Part shown: positions 1 to 13,497 of the stretch, one piece after another
Layout: every line of letters begins with the position of its first letter
How positions within the stretch are numbered: position 1 is the first letter of the stretch
Assembly: GCA_000231825.2 (NCBI GenBank)
Contig: JH720340.1
Span: 186,001 to 250,000, forward strand
Direction of reading: 5' to 3'
From: Tetrahymena elliotti 4EA
Taxonomy: Eukaryota; Ciliophora; Oligohymenophorea; Hymenostomatida; Tetrahymenidae
DNA length: 64,000 bases
The notes under the pieces: generated by a model
The model's input: the letters and a program-made list of their open reading frames with translations, nothing else
Databases searched by the model: none
Told to the model about the DNA's origin: nothing
Position numbers and translations under genes: made by a program

Positions 1-3000
1 TTGCTCATTTTAGTCTTGTTTTTGCAAATTATTTAAGAAATAAGAGTTATTTTTTGAAACTCTTTTCTTTTCACTACTTACTTCAGTTGCATTTAATCCA
101 ATTTAAGTATTTGAACAATAGTTATTTAAATCTCTATTAAAGAATTTTTGTTTTATTAGCTAATACTTTGATTTTAGGTGATTTAAGTTTGAATTGTTTC
201 CATTTTAAAGAGGTGTTTGCTTTTTAGGGTGGAATTATTATTTAGAATTAATTGTGTTTATTCTTTGTTAAATTACATCATCTGAAATAGAAAATATGTT
301 AAGCTGATTACAAAGTATTCCTTTTTTGTATTTTGCTTAACTCTCTATTTCATTCGTTACTATATTAAATATGTTATGCTGTTGAGAGGAATTTGGAGTT
401 TTCTCCTCTATGTATTTGAGTAAATTTTCATTGAAGTTCAATTTGCTTTATATATCCTAAATTTAGTTTCCCAAAAGTCCATTTTTCTCTAACAATTTAA
501 GAACTTTTAAATCAGATTCTCTTCTGCTAAAATAATTATTTGAGTCTAGATTAGGTATTGTTGATTTTTTAGAAGTAAAACAATTTCTTTCATCTGAAAA
601 CAAAGGAATTTCATTATTTTACTATTTCTATTAGCTACTTTGAGTAAACAATGAATCATTCACACCAGGAGAGACATTACTTGTCTTATCAGGTGATAAT
701 TTCCTAGATTAGTGAATAATTCTTTTACCTCTTGGTGAGGTGCTAAATGTATCTTGTTTTATGCTATCTTCTCCATAAGGCTCAGTATGAAAAATTTCAT
801 TAATTCTACTTTTATTTATCAGACTACTTGCTGTTGCACGTCGTTAAGACTCATCAACTAGTTACTACTTTTACTCATTATGAAAGATACTATTTTAAGG
901 ACTTATTTAATCTTTGAATTCACTAAATCTAGGTGATTAGGGACTTTGATTAAAAATACTGTTTTGATGCTTGATTGAGTCTTTAGAATAACTTTATCTA
1001 GGTGATGAATAGTATGAATTATTTAACTAATCTATAGACTATTAGAAACCTTCTAATTTATGATTTGTTCCTTTGGAATTTGGTGAATCAAAAGATCCTC
1101 TTATATGCTGTAAAATAGATTTTCTAGGAGTAAAAGAACAATTGATATGTTTTGATTTACATTCTTACTTTTATAGTATGCTCATTCTTTAAGTTTAGGG
1201 GTACCTGCAACTTGGTGAATTTACATCTTAGATATCTTCTTTCTCTTAATCTTAATTTTCTAAAATATTTTAATTTGAATAAAAATTGCTTTCCATTTTC
1301 AGTTTATTCATCATATTTTCTGTTTCCATATTCTGTTGAATTAGTGATTTGGCCTTCTGCTCTAAATCTAAGGTATGTATCATCATTGTTTATCTATCAG
1401 CAGTAAATTTCTATCTATTTTCAATGGTCTTTAAGAAGATATCCAGCGTGTTGTTTAGCTTAAGGCAGTCCATTAATTTCTTAATTTAAAATCATTAAAA
1501 ATAAATTAATATAAACTTCATTCAAATCAAATAAAATACAAACTTACGTCTTTTCTTATAACAAAAAGAGTTGCTTCTAAGGAGTAAACAACGGCCTCAC
1601 ACTTCCTTTTGTTAATATTCATCTCTATTTCTTCTTCTCCAAAAATGTTATTTGGCCCTAAAATAGAAATAGGTATTTTCTTTTTGAGTTTCTTTTACAT
1701 TTTATTCTGGTCAACGATGTTATATTTAGCAGATTTACTAGGAGAAAAAGATTTACTGCCTTCTTCATCTTAAGCAAATGGATCCAAAGATATATTAGTG
1801 AATAACTCTATTTCACCTTATTTAATAAAATAAATATACTCTACTTCATCTCCTTACCTATAAATAATATTCTTCTGTTCATATTTTTCAATCTTAATTT
1901 TTAATTTAAATTTTTAAACCCACTAAATTAACTAATTTATTTATTTACATTCATGAAGTGAAGAATTGAAAGCAATTTAGATGGGTGTATCTCTTTAAAA
2001 AAACTGAACTTTTATAAAAAAGCAAGCCTTTCTCTCACAACATATTCATGATATGCTCCCATTATTTTTTCGAATCCTTATTTGTTTAAAGTCATCAGAT
2101 ATGTATCTTCTCTACAAACCATAGTTGCAGTTCTAATTATTTTTTCCAATAATTGATTCGAGTTTGATAAAAAAATAAAATTCATACCTAGATGAGTTTG
2201 TCATCAAGGAAATTTCTCCAAAAGCTTCTCCAGGTTTATAAATTTTAACGCATTCAAGGTTTGGATAGATTTTTTTAATTTAATAAAGGTCCTCTTATTC
2301 TTCTTCTGAGTAAATACTGCTATCCCTAATAAACGAATAGCTTATTTTTTACTTTAAATATTTACTAAATTTACTTATTTGTGCTTATCTTTTTTGTCAC
2401 TAATGGTAGTGTTTCACGGCTCTTTAATTTTTTAAGGTTGTTATCTTATCCATTTATTTTAGATTCATTTCCATGAGAATTTTCAATTGAATTATTGTCA
2501 TGCTAAGGTGGCTGCTACTGCTGAGTAGCTTCTCGTAATAAACAAAAAACAGATCCCAACAAGATAATAAAATAAGTGGTACCGTGATCACCTAAATGAA
2601 TAAATATTTATTTATAAAAGGGTTATTTCATTTAAACTTAAAATAATTAAATCTCCTAAAAATTAGCAAAAATCAATCAAATTGCTTTAAAAAGTTAAGT
2701 AACAAACACTCTATTAATATAAACAATTAACAAAAGATAAAAACTCCTACCAATATTGAAAATGACTTCATTTTTCTTAAAGCATTTTAGCTGAATCTCT
2801 TTAAATAGTTGATGATTCATCTAATCTTGTTAAAATATGTCTTTGTTTTCTTAAAAAAGCTATAATCCCTGAATGCCTTTCATCAAAAAGTTTTTTTCTT
2901 ACTTAGTTTTAACTGGTCTAGGGAGTATATTTATGGCAATCTGTAATTTATTTAATTGATTTAATACTAAAATTGATAAAATAATAGAGATACCATTGAA

Positions 3001-3287
3001 ACATCCCTATCTCTAAAGTCTACAATCTTTGACTAGATTATATTTTTTATCTTTTATGGATCCCAATTATTAATGTTGATATTAGGATTGTTTAACACCA
3101 AAACGCTTAAGTTTTTTTAAGCTAATCTTTCAGCCTCTGTTTCTATTGATCTTTTACTCATCTATTCACAACCTGCAGCTTGATCATTTTGTATTTAAAC
3201 CTTTTCATCATTTTGTATTTACTATTTGTTTTCATTATCTTGATTTTCTTCATCTATGAAATCGTTATTATCATCTTAGTATTCCAT
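1..3287 (-). CDS. Cyclic nucleotide-binding domain protein, C-terminus cut by window edge
   Basis: Read with TAA/TAG as Gln. The start ATG (3285-3287) has an in-frame TGA four codons upstream. Seven exons are visible; introns at 2941-2993, 2592-2750, 2326-2374, 2133-2187, 1893-1948 and 1480-1547 keep the frame open, giving 949 codons in the window and no stop before base 1. CNBD1 lies at about residues 140-310: KNEVIFNIGDHGT, then the phosphate-binding cassette PGEAFGEISLMTNSSRTAT with its Gly-Glu and Arg-Thr-Ala, so cyclic-nucleotide binding is plausible. A second, degenerate CNBD at about 342-455 (NIIYRQGDEVEYIYFIKQGE ... FGEEEI) lacks the Arg. The last 490 residues are low-complexity, Ser/Asn/Gln-rich. 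No kinase or channel domain is seen. It is a paralogue of the gene at 7240-9587. Cyclic-nucleotide sensing is inferred from the family; the partner or effector is unknown. Confidence 0.85.
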
Positions 3288-4329
3288 GATGAGAGTAATT
3301 CAATGAAAATGCTTAAATTAGAAAAAATAATAACTTTTTACTTCTACTTCTAATAATTTATTGAAATTTAATTTATTTTAATGGATTATTAATATATCTC
3401 TAAAATAGAGATAAATAATTCATAGCGTTAAAATATTAATAGCAATTAGCATAATTCACATACAGATATACTTTTTAATAGTTATTTTGATAAGGAAATA
3501 CCTTATTTATTATATTGAATTTACTGATAGTTTTTCTTTTTGTGATTTATGCAAGCATATTTTTTATCAAAATTTATGTTATTAAACACTTTAATTTTGT
3601 TTTTCAAGGTACTCCTTAAATGATCTTTCTAAATTTAAAGATATCTGACCTTGATGAGCAATTAAAAATTAAGATTAATTGACAATTAAATTAACTTGTT
3701 TATTGCACTTAATGCAAAATTTTTTAAGAAGGAAATAAATTTTTTGGAAAATAATATTAATGCTCAAATTTATTAAAAAGAGGTCTTTATTCAGTAAAAT
3801 GCAAATTTTTTAGCAAACCAAGAAAATATCTCTTTACGAATTTGACTCCTTCAGTTCATACCTTTTTAAATAAGCAAGCTATTTAGAAAAAAAAAGATTT
3901 TCTTTTTTTCTTTTTAATTTTTTGAAGAAGCAGAAAAATTTATAACCCATCCAATTTTTTAATTTTTTAAAAAACCTTACAAAAAATTGGTCTTCAAAAT
4001 AAAATTAATGGGCAAATAAACACTAAAAAGCTCTTAATAATATTTGAAATTTTATTCACCACTTTTTTCAAAGTTTAATAATGACATTTTTTTCAAAATA
4101 ATATCTTTTGATTATTTTTAATAAGTTTGTTTCTGAGGTTTCTAGACCTGAGATAAATACAGTAAATAGTAATTAAATTAAAATTTAAAGAAGGTGATTA
4201 ATTTATCTGTTACTTAAGAAAGACACTTTTACAGATTTTATAAAAATAAAGAAATTTTTTACAACAAGATAATTTTTTTGAAAGTTGTTATAAAATAATA
4301 CTACTTAATAAATAATATAAAATATTTAT
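3288..4329. other. AT-rich intergenic spacer
   Basis: This stretch lies between the start of the upstream CNBD gene and the stop of the next minus-strand gene, so it should hold the promoter of the former and the 3' end of the latter. Homopolymer A/T runs and short inverted A/T stretches (for example near 3890-3925) occur. I see no gene. Confidence 0.5.
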
Positions 4330-6863
4330 TCATGCATTTTTTAATGTTTTATTTAAATTTTACTCTTAATAAATTTGAAAATCATCATCTTCTTCTTCTT
4401 CTGTATTTTCTGATTACTCCTTTAACGAAGTTATTTTATTTTATTCTTCTGCTGTTGATTTTTTGCTTGTAGATGTTGAGCAAATTTGGGTGAGATTATT
4501 TTATTAAATTTGAAAATATTCTTTTTATTACTCGACTAATTTGCTTAAAAGCTATTTATCTTAAACGCTCCTAAAAACTTTTTAAAGATTAAAAACCTTT
4601 GCATATTTTCCAAAATCTTTGATAGTTTATTATGTACTAAAAATAGAATTTGCAGGTTTATCAGAAATAGTCTCTTAATTACCATTTAATGTGCTTAATT
4701 ATTTTGAATTTAAAGATGTATGGTTTTTATCATAATGATAATGGTTATTTAAAAAAAATAGTGATTGGTCTTTCATAGGTGAGACTAACCCACTTAAAGC
4801 AGCTTAAGATTTCTTAAACCTATCTTGACTTTAATTTTTTTTATCTAACTAAGGGAGGGCAACTGAAGTATTAAATTTAGCTTCTGAATTATTATTAATG
4901 CTTATATTTAAAGTCTTATTTTAATTTTAGGTACAATTTGTTTAAAATATTTAATTAGTAGTTGTAAATTCATTTATATCAGAGGATTTATTTATGTAAA
5001 AGTAGTTGTTTTGAGTCTTTGCTAAATTGAATGTATTAATGTTAATGTTAGCCTGATTATTTTGAAGGCTCCTATTAAATCTTTAACAACTGGCTGAGCC
5101 AATAGATTTTTCTTATGTTTCTTACTTTGGTGTTTAATTCTTCATATTTTAGTATTCTTAGCAACTACCCTTATTGTAAGAAACTAAACAATCCTAAGAA
5201 TAATTTCTCATAATTGAAATAAAGTTAGTTGTCTACTAATTTGTAGAGAACGATGTATTAGATAGGTCTTATAGAGTTTTTTTTTTTTAATTATTTTAGT
5301 TAATAAAAATAGAATTATTTATATTTTGTTAAGAAAGCTTATTTGGTGTTAAAAACATTTAGCTTTATTGTTATTATTTATTTTAAATTTAAGCCAAGCT
5401 TTAGTTGCTCATTTCTTATTATTTTCTAAGGGTTTAAACATTTTAATTAAATTTATTTAAAATTAATTAACTTTAAAGTATTTTAAGATCTTTTCCACTC
5501 CTTAATCCTTACTATCTTATATTCACTTAAAAATTTTATTTGCTAGTTACATTTTGGGGATTATTTTTTTTTACATTTTATTTAAAAGTTTGTTAGCGTT
5601 TCTATTTATCAATTTCTAAAAATAGCATATGAAAGCTGTTGCTATTCTTTGAGTATGTTTTTTCAGGAGAAGTAATTTAAATAGCACTACTATTTTAACC
5701 TATTGTGCTGCAAATTTAATATTATTATAGTTGGGTCAGATTATCTTTTTTAGCCAACAAACCTTAATGTATCTTTTTAAGATAGCTCAAATGAATTGAG
5801 TTGTAAGGATTTATATTATCATTTAAAGAAACTACAGATGAAATGGGTTAGTTTCTGTTTTAAAAAAATAATTTAAGAACAAATTCTAAATTAATGAATA
5901 AAATATTTACATATTTGAAGTTTAATTTTACTTGACTTGTGGAGAATAAAAAAATAAATTTCTAGTATGTAGATTATGTTTTGTTTGATTTATACTGGAT
6001 GGTCCAGGATTCTTTTCAGGGATACTTGTTTCTTCGTTTTAAAATGTATCTTAATAATAACCATTTTAGTCTATTTTAACTTCTTTTGGTGAGTTCTATC
6101 TTGAAAAGAAACTTTATTAGGTCTCTTGGTATTTCTTCTATTAAATTGTTTCTTGAAAATTGAAATTGCAGCTTTCAGTTTCATTTTATTGGGTATTGAG
6201 TTGATTTTATTTTGTAATTTAAAATGTGTTATTTTAGTTTTTTGGAGTTAAGTAGTGTTTTGGAGTTAAACTTGACTCTTGGCTAGTTCCAAATGTATTT
6301 AATGTTCTTTAGTTTTTTGGTGAATTATACTAATTTGATTCATACTCTTCTTCCTGATTAATAGTATCCCTAGAATAGTTTAATTTAAATTACTCTTCTG
6401 ATTCTTCTTCAGAATATATAGTGTTGAAATTCTTTTTTTTATTTTTATTTTAATTATTTTAGAAAAAGTTAGTTTTGTTATAATTCTTATTTTTTGTTTA
6501 AGCATAAAATTATCTTTTTCTTTATGAGCTCACGCTATTATTTTTTTCAACAATGTTATCGCTTTCTAAAAACTATTAAAGTTTTGACTATCCAATTACA
6601 TCATCACAAGATTAATAAAAACTGTTTCCTCTGCTGCTTGTCAAATTTTATTGATTAGATTAATTATTACTACTTTTACTACTAAAAGGACTTTAAGCCT
6701 CTTCAATACTATTTGCATCAGATCCATTGCTACCATATGTTTATAATTTACTTTTATGACTATAAGTTTATTCTACTTGAGTAAGTCTATTTTAAATCCA
6801 AAGCCCTTTCATTTGCTCTTCTTTTCTGATTATTTAAATCGACCCATGGTTCATTTTTATCAT
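4330..6863 (-). CDS. Q/N/S-rich hypothetical protein
   Basis: I do not recognise this protein. It starts at ATG 6861-6863 (a second ATG follows at 6854) and stops at TGA 4330-4332. One intron at 5855-5931 (77 nt, GT...AG) is required: without splicing the frame meets a TGA near 5790. Spliced, it gives exactly 819 codons (818 aa). The sequence is low-complexity throughout, with many Gln (mostly TAA/TAG), Asn, Ser and Lys, acidic patches (an EEESEE-type run about residue 150) and a strongly acidic C-terminus. No membrane segment or catalytic motif is seen. It sits between two CNBD paralogues but shares no visible similarity with them. Confidence 0.8.
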
Positions 6864-7239
6864 ATCATAAAATTTCTATTTAAAATTAAATTTATGTTGA
6901 ATAAAACTAAATAAAGACTAGTTTTAAAATCTATTTTTCATAATTTCAATTCTAATATTTTTTCATAGAATATTTATGTTGAAACATCAATTAATTTTTA
7001 TTAAAATAGATTCAAAGGTAAATGTAATGTTTGTGTTGAATTATTTTTATTTATGTGCTTCTTGAAAAATTCACTTTTGTTTTTCATAAGAAATAATTTT
7101 TTTTAGGAAGTGTAAGCAAATTATTCTATTTTGATATTTAAATTTAATCTCATTTTAAATAAAAAAATTCTTTTTTATTTTTTTGAGTTGTTAAAAAATA
7201 GTAATGAGTGAATCAATTTTTATTAATTATTTTGATTTA
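6864..7239. other. Short intergenic spacer
   Basis: This AT-rich stretch lies between two same-strand (minus) genes: promoter side of the Q/N-rich gene and 3' flank of the second CNBD gene. I see nothing else in it. Confidence 0.5.
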
Positions 7240-9587
7240 TCAAAAAAATTTAAAAGTTTGTAGAAAAAGTATTTAAGCTTCCTCATATTTAATGAAATCA
7301 ATAATAAAATAATTAAAATACATTTTTTGGTAGAATATATACATGTGCTGTCTGAGATATGCATTCAGCTGATTATTATCTTTTAGAAATACTGTTTAAA
7401 AGCTCCATTTATCCAAAATATTAATTTGCACCTAGAATCACAAGTTATAAACGTTTTGTTTTTAGTTTATTGATTTTTTACTGATGCGATAAGTTTAATG
7501 ATAAAATTTTATCTTCTTTACTAACTTATTTTGAAGATGGAGAATCACTAGATTCTTAAATTTCAGAACTTTCATTTATTTCTTTGTTTTGAGATATTCC
7601 TATTTCTCCTGATCTGATAAAGCAAACTGAGTTACTTATTTCACCCTATTTATATATCATACCTTTTTTGAAAAACACTTATTCCTTCATCCAACAAAGA
7701 ATTTAAAGCAGTCTTGATCTAACAATATTTTTAAAGTAATGAAAAGATCTTAAAAATTTAATAGTTTCTTCTAGCATTCTGGATTCATAAACACCAATAA
7801 TCTATTCATAACCTTCTTTAGTCAGAGTCAAGAAATGAGTATCTTCTTTACAGACCAAAGTAGCAGTTCTTTAAATTTGAATTATTGATCATAAAAAATT
7901 TTTAATTAGAAAATGGTATTTTACCTTCTTTCATTTGTTATAAGAGCTATATCTCCAAAATTTTCTCCTGAATTAAATGTATGAACTAATTTCTATGTAG
8001 GAAAACACTCAACTAGAAGTTAAGTTTGTTCTTTCTCAGCTTTTTTATTACTAACATCATCATTTCCTAAGCTAGGAAATTAAAATAATAAATTAATAAA
8101 ATTAATAAATAAGAGTTATTAAAAGAGTTACTTGTTCATAACCTCAGAAACTCTTAGATTTTTATTATATGGGTTAGTTGTGAAAAAACACTTTCTCTTA
8201 CTTAATTAATCGGCCAAGTATTTTTCTTTTGTATTATTGTAATCTGGATCAGGTATCATACAAAAAACTTATCCTTTTATTTTAAAATGAATGAAATAAA
8301 TATCAAATATTAATATAAAATCTTTTTATTTTCAAAAAAATGATTAAGAAAAAACAAACAAAGAAGTCAAAAATAATAATTTTAACAATTTTATTTTGAG
8401 CACTTAAAGAATATTATGTTACCTTGCAAAACGATGTAATAAGTATTTCCATACTCCCCTATATTAATAAAACAATAATATTAATTTTATTTATTTATTA
8501 GTTGAGATAGTAGAATTTAAATTACCTTAATTAAAAACAATTGTATTTTTTGGCATAAATTGATAAGAAAACCAATCAGTGATATTTAGTGAAGAGGCAT
8601 CATCACTTATTAAGTTTTTATTCTTTTAGAAAATACTACAGCATTTTAAAATGTTTAAAATGAACTATTTTTCTTATTTTGTCTTTTTTCTTTTTGACAA
8701 TATTTGGATTGCGAGCTTATATTTATTTTTAAATGATTTAAAATATTTTAAATATTGTGAAAAGAATTTAAGTTACTTCGCAGTGTTCTTTGTTTTTTAT
8801 ATCTATGTTTTAACTATTCAAAATCAGTTCCGCTGTTGCTTGACTTATTTTTCTTTATTTATTTTTCATCTTGTCTATACTGAGCTTCTTGTGGAGACTA
8901 TCATAATTAGGAATTGAGAGTAATTATGAAGGTTTTTTTTTACTAATAGAAAAAAGAATTTGATTAAAAATCTCTTTATAAAATAAAAGTAGAGGTTTTA
9001 ATAATAGTAAGTAGTAATAACAACATATACCTATTTTAATTTTCTAATTAAACCCGTAGCAAATCATGTTATCTAAATTGATTTTATTCCTTTTATTTTT
9101 TATTCTATGAAATAAATGATGCCCTATTATTTTTATTATTTACTCTATCTTCTTATTATTCATCATCATCACTACTTTCACTATTAGAGTCTTCATAATC
9201 TATAGCAATTAATTCATTCTACTATTTAAATTATGATGAATCCCTACGAGGAGTAGAGGGAGGACCTTGTACAAGGTAGGTACCTACAGTTTAACATCTT
9301 TTTCTATTGAAATCATCATTTTGTTGTTTCAAATTTACATCAGAAAACTTACGACTTAAAGATTAACTATTTGAAAATATAGATTTTCTTTAATTCATTG
9401 AGGAATTTAATTCATCATTCAAGTTTAAAGTGCTAACTTAATCAACCATATTTTTATTTTGCATATTTTATGAAATACTATTAAAAGATGGAGGATTTAT
9501 GTACTAAAAATCCGTTTTTGTTTAAGTAAAGGTAGTCTAAGAAGGCATCTAAGAATTAGATGATATTTTAATTTTAATATCATTCAT
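7240..9587 (-). CDS. Cyclic nucleotide-binding domain protein (paralogue of the gene at 1-3287)
   Basis: Start ATG is at 9585-9587, with an in-frame TGA five codons upstream. Eight exons with introns 8943-9030, 8716-8776, 8459-8525, 8274-8422, 8072-8131, 7869-7924 and 7282-7321 sum to 609 codons (608 aa). The frame was fixed by similarity to the neighbour: AIQILSKRKKTKQEKQF here against AINILPRPVKTKQEKNF there. CNBD1 has NTIVFNQGEYGNTYYIVL, then SGENFGDIALITNERRTAT, a cassette with Asp in place of the usual Glu but with Arg-Thr-Ala kept. A second degenerate CNBD follows (GMIYKQGEISNSVCFIRSGE ... LGANQYFGQMELL). The N-terminal ~200 residues are disordered with an acidic run. Unlike its paralogue it ends soon after CNBD2. 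The last intron is only 40 nt; if unused, translation stops at 7298-7300. Its position matches an intron in the paralogue. Confidence 0.85.
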
Positions 9588-10903
9588 TAATAACAATCAA
9601 TCTATCTATAATTGTATTCTTTTTTGTTATTATATTGAAATATATTAGCAATTTACCCAAAGAAAACTTTATGTTATTGATTTATTTGGTTTGTAAAATA
9701 AAATTAAAAAGTTCTACTATCATTTAGATAAAATTAATTGCAATCAAGATCAAGATGATTTTATTTTAGATTATTTTCCATCACAAAATAAACTTATAAA
9801 AAAGTTTGTAAAAATGTTTCTAAAATCTCAATCATTATATAAAAATACCTACTTACAAAAAGTATTTCCATAAATCATTTTTTTATTTAAAATTTAAATA
9901 TAATCATAATGTGATTCTCTTTTGGTTTTTTGATTTAATTCCAATATAATAATAGTAATATCAATGCTTTAATTTAATTTTATTCATTTATTTCTATTCT
10001 TATATGATCAGGAAATGCATATTTAAATTAAACACCATCTCCCCTAGTTTATTTTTTAAATGGCAGCTAAATCTAATTTTTTATATACTGTTATAATATC
10101 ACTTGATTCCTAAATTAATAACTCAATACCATTCTTATATTAGCATACTATCTTAAAATCTAATGAATATACAAAATTGAGTGGTTGGTATACTTTTTTT
10201 AAAGCAGATATTTTTAAAGATAATTCAAGAATTAAAAAAGAAAATTTTAGTAATAGTTATTGAAATTACTTTTAAATATTTTTTTACCTCTCAATTTTTA
10301 GTTTTAGCTTTTTATTATGAAAGAAGAGTAACAATATTAATACAGAAATAGGTCAATAATTTGTTTAGAGATTCAGGTTATTTTATTTAAAAATTTATAA
10401 TTTAACATAAAAGTTTGATTTAGAATACCCATTTGATTAACCAGCTGAAGAATAGTTTTGCAGAAAAGAAAGATAATTTAGTAATAAAAGCTTTGTGTTA
10501 AACTAAATTATTTTTAAAAGTTTTACTTACTATTTATTTATTTACTGCACATAAATCAAACAGAGCTGAAAGAAGAAAAATTATAAATAGAGCTTAATTA
10601 GTAAGCTAAAAATCAATAAATAATAGTATTTTAAAAATGGTTAAATTTTTTTAATTAGATATCTATATATTTTTGTTAATTTAATTTTATTTATTTATTA
10701 AAATTAGATTTTTTTATATTTAGTTAAATCTCATAGCTTATTTTTTAATAAAAAAATATTAATTTTTGAGTTAGTTATCAGATTCTTGATAAAAATTTAA
10801 TAATAAATAACATTTAAAACAAATAAAAATTAATTAAACTTTGATTTGAGATTCGAAAATAAAATAATTTAAATTTTTAACTATTTTTTTGATTAATGAT
10901 ATT
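9588..10903. other. Intergenic spacer with one weak gene candidate
   Basis: This 1.3 kb AT-rich stretch lies between two minus-strand genes. The only coding-like signal is the minus-strand open frame at 9875-10372, listed separately. The remainder shows A/T runs and no RNA gene that I can recognise. Confidence 0.4.
9875..10372 (-). CDS. Possible small gene or 3' exon, unrecognised
   Basis: With the ciliate code, one minus-strand frame is free of TGA from 10372 down to the TGA at 9875-9877, about 165 codons. Its second half reads like protein (FRNQVILQQYIKNQIQLPF, then GDGVQFKYAFPDHIRIEINE). There is no ATG at the upstream end, so a 5' exon would be needed; a possible one begins with ATG near 10550 followed by a GTAAGT, but the join is not convincing. 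TGA is rare by chance in such AT-rich DNA, so an open frame of this length is only weak evidence. A second frame is also open over part of the stretch. Unknown function. Confidence 0.25.
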
Positions 10904-13497
10904 TCATCTATATCTAGCTACCTTAGAATTCCACATAACAAAATCTTCTATATCAATTTTATTATCATCTTTTTTATTAAAAGTTTTACTATTTTCTAGA
11001 TTACCCTTTATTAAATCAGTGTAAATATCATCTGTGTCTGAGTTTGCAGCACTTGGCCTGTTTATTTCAGCTAGAGAAGGAGCTCTGTAGATTTTTGAAT
11101 AATTATGATTATTATATTCTGAAAAATTGTCAGCATTAGTTGACATATTTTGGTAGATTGCTGTAAGAGATTTAGGTTTTTCAGCATCTCCTAAACCCAT
11201 ATTTTTTAGTCTCTCTTCTATTTTTATTTATTGGTTACTTAAAATTTCATTAGTTGTTTTTTGAAACCCGTCATCATATGTGATATAATTAACTTTGTTA
11301 ATGCCTCCATCATTATAATGAACTTACATTTTTTGTGAAGGTAACTCTCCTTCTCTCAGTATTCTTCCTATATCTTAGTTAATTTTTTCAGGCTCATAAT
11401 TATACTAATCATCAAACTCAAAGAAAACCTTCTTTTAATTTTACAAATCATATCTGGTAAACCCTGGGTTTTCTAATAAATTCTTTGAAATTTCTTCTTC
11501 AATTTTTTCTCTTTCGTTTCTTTCTTTTTCCTACATTCTCTACTCAAGCTCTCTTCTCCTTATTTCATCAACCAATCTCGTTTTATTAATTTCATTAAAA
11601 AGAATGTTTTACTTTTATTCTTATTCACCTTTCTGTTAATTTATTACATTTATATCTTTTTTAATATTGCTTAATTCACTTTAAATAAATCCTTAAGATG
11701 CCCTCATTTCAGATCTCAACTTGGATAGCTCTCCATTGATAGCATCACCCACTTATTCTTTTACCTTTTATTATTTATTAATTTGTTTATAAATTATTCA
11801 TTTTTAATAATTTTTTAATTTACTTTGATAGGTATTTCTTAGATAATAATTTATTTGCTTGTGCTTGATGATTATGTATTGAGTTATTCTTAATCTCCAA
11901 AGGGATTAATAGCATCTTCTAATGGAGTTCTTGGTCTTTTTCCTTTTCTTCCTCCGACAACATGCTAAACTTCGAAATTTGAGAATGAAGTAGTTCCATT
12001 CTTTCCTCTTTAACTAAATTTTAAAGTATTCTAATCTGGAACAATGGATTCTCTTAAATTTCTTCTATCAGCAGGTACATTAGAAAATTCATAAACAAAC
12101 TTTTCATTAAGTTGTTGCTATTCTCTCATTACTCTTAGATCATCTAAATCTTTTTCTCTCTTTTCTTATATTCTGTTAAGTTCCTTTTATCTTTTCTTTT
12201 CTTCCATTTAACTTATTTGCTCATTTTAAAGCTAAATATACTGATCTCTTTTTCTCATTTTATCAATATCATTTGCATACTTATAATTACCTTTTAAATA
12301 TTATGTAAATCTTACATTTGAAGGGTAAAGTCCTGCAAGAGAGCTAGTAGAAGGACTCCTATTATATCCAGTTTGGAGTCGCGATTATGAAGGTATATCT
12401 GTTTAAGATTAATTTTTGAGCAAGTTGGGGTATAAATCGCCTATTTATTAATTCTGTAACTAGTTTAATTCTTCTGGGAGATGAGGTGTCTACGTCCCTC
12501 TATTTGCTCTTTTGTATTTAGTAGGAGTAACTATCCTTACCTTATGATTACCATTATCATCATCATCATCTTCGTTGTTATCATCTCCAGCATATTAATT
12601 TTAAAATCTATTGTTATATTATTGTGCATTGTCTTGGTATGAAAGATCTTGCTAGCTATTAAACCTCATATTTTGCTAGTTATCAAAAGAGATTTAATTT
12701 TTTTACTAGCCATTTGAAATACTAAATTGTAAAGGTTTCTTATATTTATTTTCAAAATTTAGCAAATTTTGTTGCTGTCTGTAGAATGCATCTACTTGAG
12801 GTGAGTAATTATTACTTGCAATATTTTATTTTAAAGCAGTAGCATGCTCCACTATTGGAATATCTTCCTCTTAAATGTATTTTTAATTAATATTTGGCAC
12901 AAAAGTAAACCAATCTTAGAGTTAATAATTTCTATTTCCAGGCTATCCTCTTGATTATAATATGTTTCCATATTAATCTCTAATAGGCATATTATAGCTT
13001 AAGAAATCATTCTTTTCTCTTTCTAAGTGTAATTACAAATTATGTTTATTATCTAAAACTTTCTTTTCATAATCTAGCTCTTTCTTTATTTATATTTATT
13101 GTTGAAGTAGTTAAGCATATTAATTCTTTTTCTACTTATCAACAACTAATTCATTCATAGATTTAGGATTAAAGTGACTTGAATGATTCCCTGGTTTAAA
13201 AATATTTTGTTCCATTTACTAAGGAGATCCTTAATTGAAAAAATCTCCCTTTTTATTCATATTTTTTGCTGATTCAAATTTATACTTTTCTTTATCTAAA
13301 ATATCTTCAAAATCATTTTAGCTTTATGCTCTTTTTTTACCTCCCTAATCATTCTAATTATTATCCATTAGATTATTCTGTATTGACTAATTTCTATTAA
13401 CTTGATTTGGCATCATCATCATTTATTGAGGAACTGCTTGCATGGGCATAATAGGATAATAGTAAGGCATAGGCACAAAAGCTTATTAAGGAATCAT
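10904..13497 (-). CDS. Coiled-coil protein, possibly CSPP1/CCDC66-like
   Basis: ATG at 13495-13497 is preceded by an in-frame TGA; the stop is 10904-10906. One intron at 11765-11823 (59 nt) restores the frame (...EIPIK joined to VKEQVGDAINGELSK...), giving 845 codons (844 aa). The N-terminus is Met/Pro/Gln-rich. Short charged coiled-coil blocks follow: KKNQYAQLLQQQIQIKKELD (about residue 130), a second of the same type near residue 480 (QNEQISQMEEKKRQKE), and a long one near 650-720 with RLVDEIRRRELEQRMQEKER. A Y-x-x-L-L-x-x-Q-I-x-x-K-K block resembles those of the ciliary-tip and centrosomal proteins CSPP1 and CCDC66; that assignment is by pattern only. It is transcribed divergently from another coiled-coil gene, with 917 bp between the two starts. 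Confidence 0.8.

Noticed and set aside
8651..8917. Plus-strand open frame of 88 codons
   Set aside because: Antisense shadow of exons 2 and 3 of the CNBD gene at 7240-9587.
10010..10260. Protein-like reading in a second minus-strand frame (KKVYQPLNFVYS...)
   Set aside because: It runs into TGA where the overlapping frame stays open, and both cannot be real. TGA is simply rare in this DNA.
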